A stretch of 64,000 bases of DNA from Prostheceraeus crozeri (taxonomy: Eukaryota; Platyhelminthes; Polycladida; Euryleptidae), in assembly GCA_907163375.1 (NCBI GenBank), contig CAJQUW010007256.1:62001-126000 (forward strand), read 5' to 3'. Both the position numbers and the translations under genes were made by a program. Below are positions 61,507 through 64,000 of this stretch, one piece after another. Position 1 is the stretch's first letter; each line of letters opens with the position of its first letter. The notes beneath the pieces were generated by a model that saw only the letters and a list, made by a program, of their open reading frames with translations, ran no database searches and was not told the origin of the DNA.

Positions 61507-63001
61507 AATAAATCACCTTCCGTCAAATGAGCAAATAAGCAACAGAATAATAGATCAGCGCGGTTCTAATGGTGCCACTTAATGGTGCAAATTTCAAGAA
61601 TCACAGCCTCCTACTCCCAACCAAATACAATATCTAGAACGCCATATCTAGAATCAAATTGAACCGGTTAACATTTTGTTCAATTTATAGCTGATACTTT
61701 TGTCAGTGTCACATTTAAGATGCCTGGCCAGAAATTCGTTCTCAGTAAAGAACAACAAAAGTCATTTTATGAAAATGTTTATAAATGTGCTGACACAATC
61801 CAACAACGAGGATATCCGACATCGTTTTCACTCCGATGAATTAACATAAATTTGCATTCATCCTTCACGGTCTGTTGAGGTCTGAAAACAAATCTATCTC
61901 AGTCGGAGGCCATTGGACAGGTCTATTCACCAGGGAAATTTAACAATTATGATGAATTATGAAGTTAATCGAAGCCGTTACATCAATAACCAAGACCATT
62001 CATTATTTATTGCGTTCAGCATGAAATGTTTGAACAATAAATTTACTTCTTTCACTTATTTTGTAACAGGGAAGAACAAATTGATCATTTCTCTTCTTCT
62101 ATCGTAGCCGAGATATCAAGAATTTATGGGAAATGACTTGATAGATAGAAAGTACAAATCAACCATTTTAGATGTTTGTTTGACTTCCCATTACGGTGTC
62201 ACGCAAGCCAATATCACATTATCTCCAAACTTGAGAAGTCGAAGGCTAATCGCCAAAGCTGAACTGACGGAGAGAACAATAACTAGACTCCATCATCAAA
62301 GAAAGATTGCTCGGCAAATGATAAACACATCACTTTCAATTCCAAGTCAAAGTCAGACGTTTGGGATGGAGAACTTTGACAAGAGATTCCTGAATGCGCC
62401 ATAGAGAGCTTAAGAAAGCAAAGCAGAACTACTGGTCGTATCAGTTGATATTTAGTATTGAGGTCAACGTTCCTGAGTTGGAGAAAGAGTGCATACGATA
62501 AAGCCATTAGGTTGGACATATCAAGAATTCGTGCGGTTTTCCAGTTATTAATTTCAATAAAAATTTTCGGCTTGACAATCATTCTCAAGTAAAAAGTAGT
62601 TCTAAAAAGTACACCATTTAAGATATATGCTACCAAGACATCATTTGTGAAGACATTTTCAAATGAAGTCTGCCACTTCGGTTCAGATTATAGGCAACAT
62701 AGTCAAAGTCAACACAGAAAGCAAACGTCAATTTCTGTCGTTCGAATTTCTATCAAAGAAGGAGATTGAGATTTGCAATCGGCAAATTAGTGAAATTTCG
62801 ACGGGTATTCATTGAATATCGCATCAAGCACACTACTAACATATCACTTAAATTAGTGCGCCCGTAATAATTATTAATTGCTGCATTTTGCAAACAGTTT
62901 TTTAATAGAATAATTACATATTGAGTTGCATCCTACGTTGAAAAATGGCAGCTATTCAGGTCTGTTCCCAATTTTACTACTGAGGATGCAACTCAGTATT
63001 T
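61507..63001. other. Non-coding stretch, nothing recognised
   Basis: Frames at 61913-62107 (+), 62126-62404 (+) and 62283-62636 (-) overlap and show no motif. A small inverted repeat (TTGAGTTGCATCCT against AGGATGCAACTCAG) lies at about 62923-62996, just before the hAT-like element. Confidence 0.4.
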
Positions 63002-63009
63002 AGTCATTC

Positions 63010-63754
63010 CAGGGATGCGGAGTCGGAGTCCCGGAGTCCTATCATTTTTCCTGCAGTCAGAGTCCTATCAAATGATAGGACTCCGGACTCTGGCCTCTAA
63101 CTAGACCCGAAATATTATACAAATTATTTATTCTCGTGCATATAGCTGTCACTGTCTTGATATCAACTTTCTCTGTCAAACAAAAGTACAGAGACAGCAG
63201 TGCATGCAAAGCTTGTAATAGTTGAGGGAATGACCCGTGATAGTGAAAAACGGATTGTCGTTTCACTCGGTGATTTACGTAGTAGAAAAGAGAAGCCTTC
63301 CTAGTCTCGATCACACCTACGCACCAAAAGGTCACATCAGAGACAAAAATGAAAATACTAGTTTGTTTGAGAACATTACCTCTTACCCTCACTTTTATCG
63401 TGTGTGATGAGTCCTCTAAAGCGCATGTTCAAATCGAAAGTGTACTCATATTTTTTGAAGAAGGATGGGGATTTTCCTGCCTGGTAGAGACGGGAGAAAA
63501 ACCGTGTGAAGCACACATCAACAAGATGGGAGTAGCGGAGTCGCATGCATCCAACTTATAGCGACATTTGATGAACTGTCATCGAAAATGATTGATAATT
63601 GATACATCAATGATCACCAAAGATAGGTTCAGGTAAGCCTATAATGATCTATGATGTAGGTTACCAGTTAATTTTTCAAAAACTAGACTTTATATATTGG
63701 CCAACCGGAGTCGGAGTCGGAGTCCTGTCAAAATGATAGGACTCCGCATCCCTG
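63010..63754. mobile_element. Non-autonomous hAT-like element, 745 bp
   Basis: A perfect 8-bp target duplication AGTCATTC (63002-63009 and 63755-63762) bounds the element. The ends are inverted: CAGGGATGCGGAGTC on the left and GACTCCGCATCCCTG-type on the right, each followed by CTATCATTTT. GGAGTC is repeated several times in the subterminal regions. The 8-bp duplication with a CAGGG start is typical of hAT. The interior has no recognised transposase. The minus-strand frame at 63057-63392 (111 codons) shows no known motif, so this is a non-autonomous copy. Confidence 0.85.
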
Positions 63755-63762
63755 AGTCATTC

Positions 63763-64000
63763 TCTTTACATCGTGCTGCAAAATGTAGCATTTATTAATT
63801 AATACAGCCGCAATAATTTAGGAGACTTATTATTGATTATCAGAGTGAATGCAGTGAACCCGGTAAGATCAACGAAAGTGCAATTTACATAGAAATTGAG
63901 AAAATCAAAAATCCTTCAAAACCCTCCCGGGCTAAATCGAAAAATTCACGGCCGGTTCACGGGTGACCAGCAGCAGCTGGTGTTCCGTCAGTATCACATC
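63763..64000. other. Window end, nothing recognised
   Basis: Short stretch after the hAT-like element. TGCAAAATGTAGCATTTATT near 63776 roughly mirrors sequence at 62870-62892, so the hAT may have inserted within an older foldback element. Confidence 0.35.

Noticed and set aside
63057-63392. 111-codon minus-strand frame inside the hAT-like element
   Set aside because: No transposase or other domain is visible. It sits within a non-autonomous element.

Overview
The window looks like nuclear DNA from an invertebrate animal. It is AT-rich, gene-poor and full of mobile-element debris, with spliced genes and very long introns. It contains a mariner element, hAT-type elements, tRNA-derived SINEs, decayed non-LTR retrotransposons, many palindromic foldback repeats and two tandem-repeat arrays. 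Nothing looks bacterial or viral. I cannot place the phylum.

Only one host gene is recognised with confidence. It is the spliceosome factor XAB2/SYF1, on the minus strand. Two consecutive exons are visible: 58819-58647 and 27103-26827. They join in frame across GT-AG boundaries and give 150 contiguous codons of HAT-repeat protein. The intron between them is about 31.5 kb. About 26 kb of it (31992-58091) is one tandem array of a 59-bp unit, roughly 440 copies, with sequence subfamilies and higher-order duplications of about 1.18 kb (20 units) and 2.0 kb (34 units). A SINE sits in the first unit of the array, and a second SINE of the same family lies in the opposite orientation about 1.5 kb beyond the right edge.

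Layout. 1-11 kb: non-coding sequence with foldback elements, one tRNA-headed SINE (3163-3552), a weak CRE/possible exon patch (6.8-7.1 kb) and a hammerhead-like motif (8.3 kb). 11.0-12.85 kb: a 26-copy 68/69-bp satellite. 13.2-13.65 kb: a long hairpin. 14.16-15.46 kb: a complete mariner with TA duplications whose transposase has one in-frame stop. 17.3-22.7 kb: further TIR and foldback elements. 23.4-26.7 kb: fragments of two non-LTR retrotransposons and a tRNA-like sequence. 26.8-58.8 kb: the XAB2 exon-intron-exon, whose intron also holds an hAT element with a perfect 8-bp target duplication. 58.8-64 kb: mostly unrecognised sequence, a SINE, hairpins and a second hAT-like non-autonomous element with an 8-bp duplication.

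The most notable object is the giant structured satellite inside the intron of an essential splicing gene. Further XAB2 exons must exist on both sides, but I could not find them in the window.
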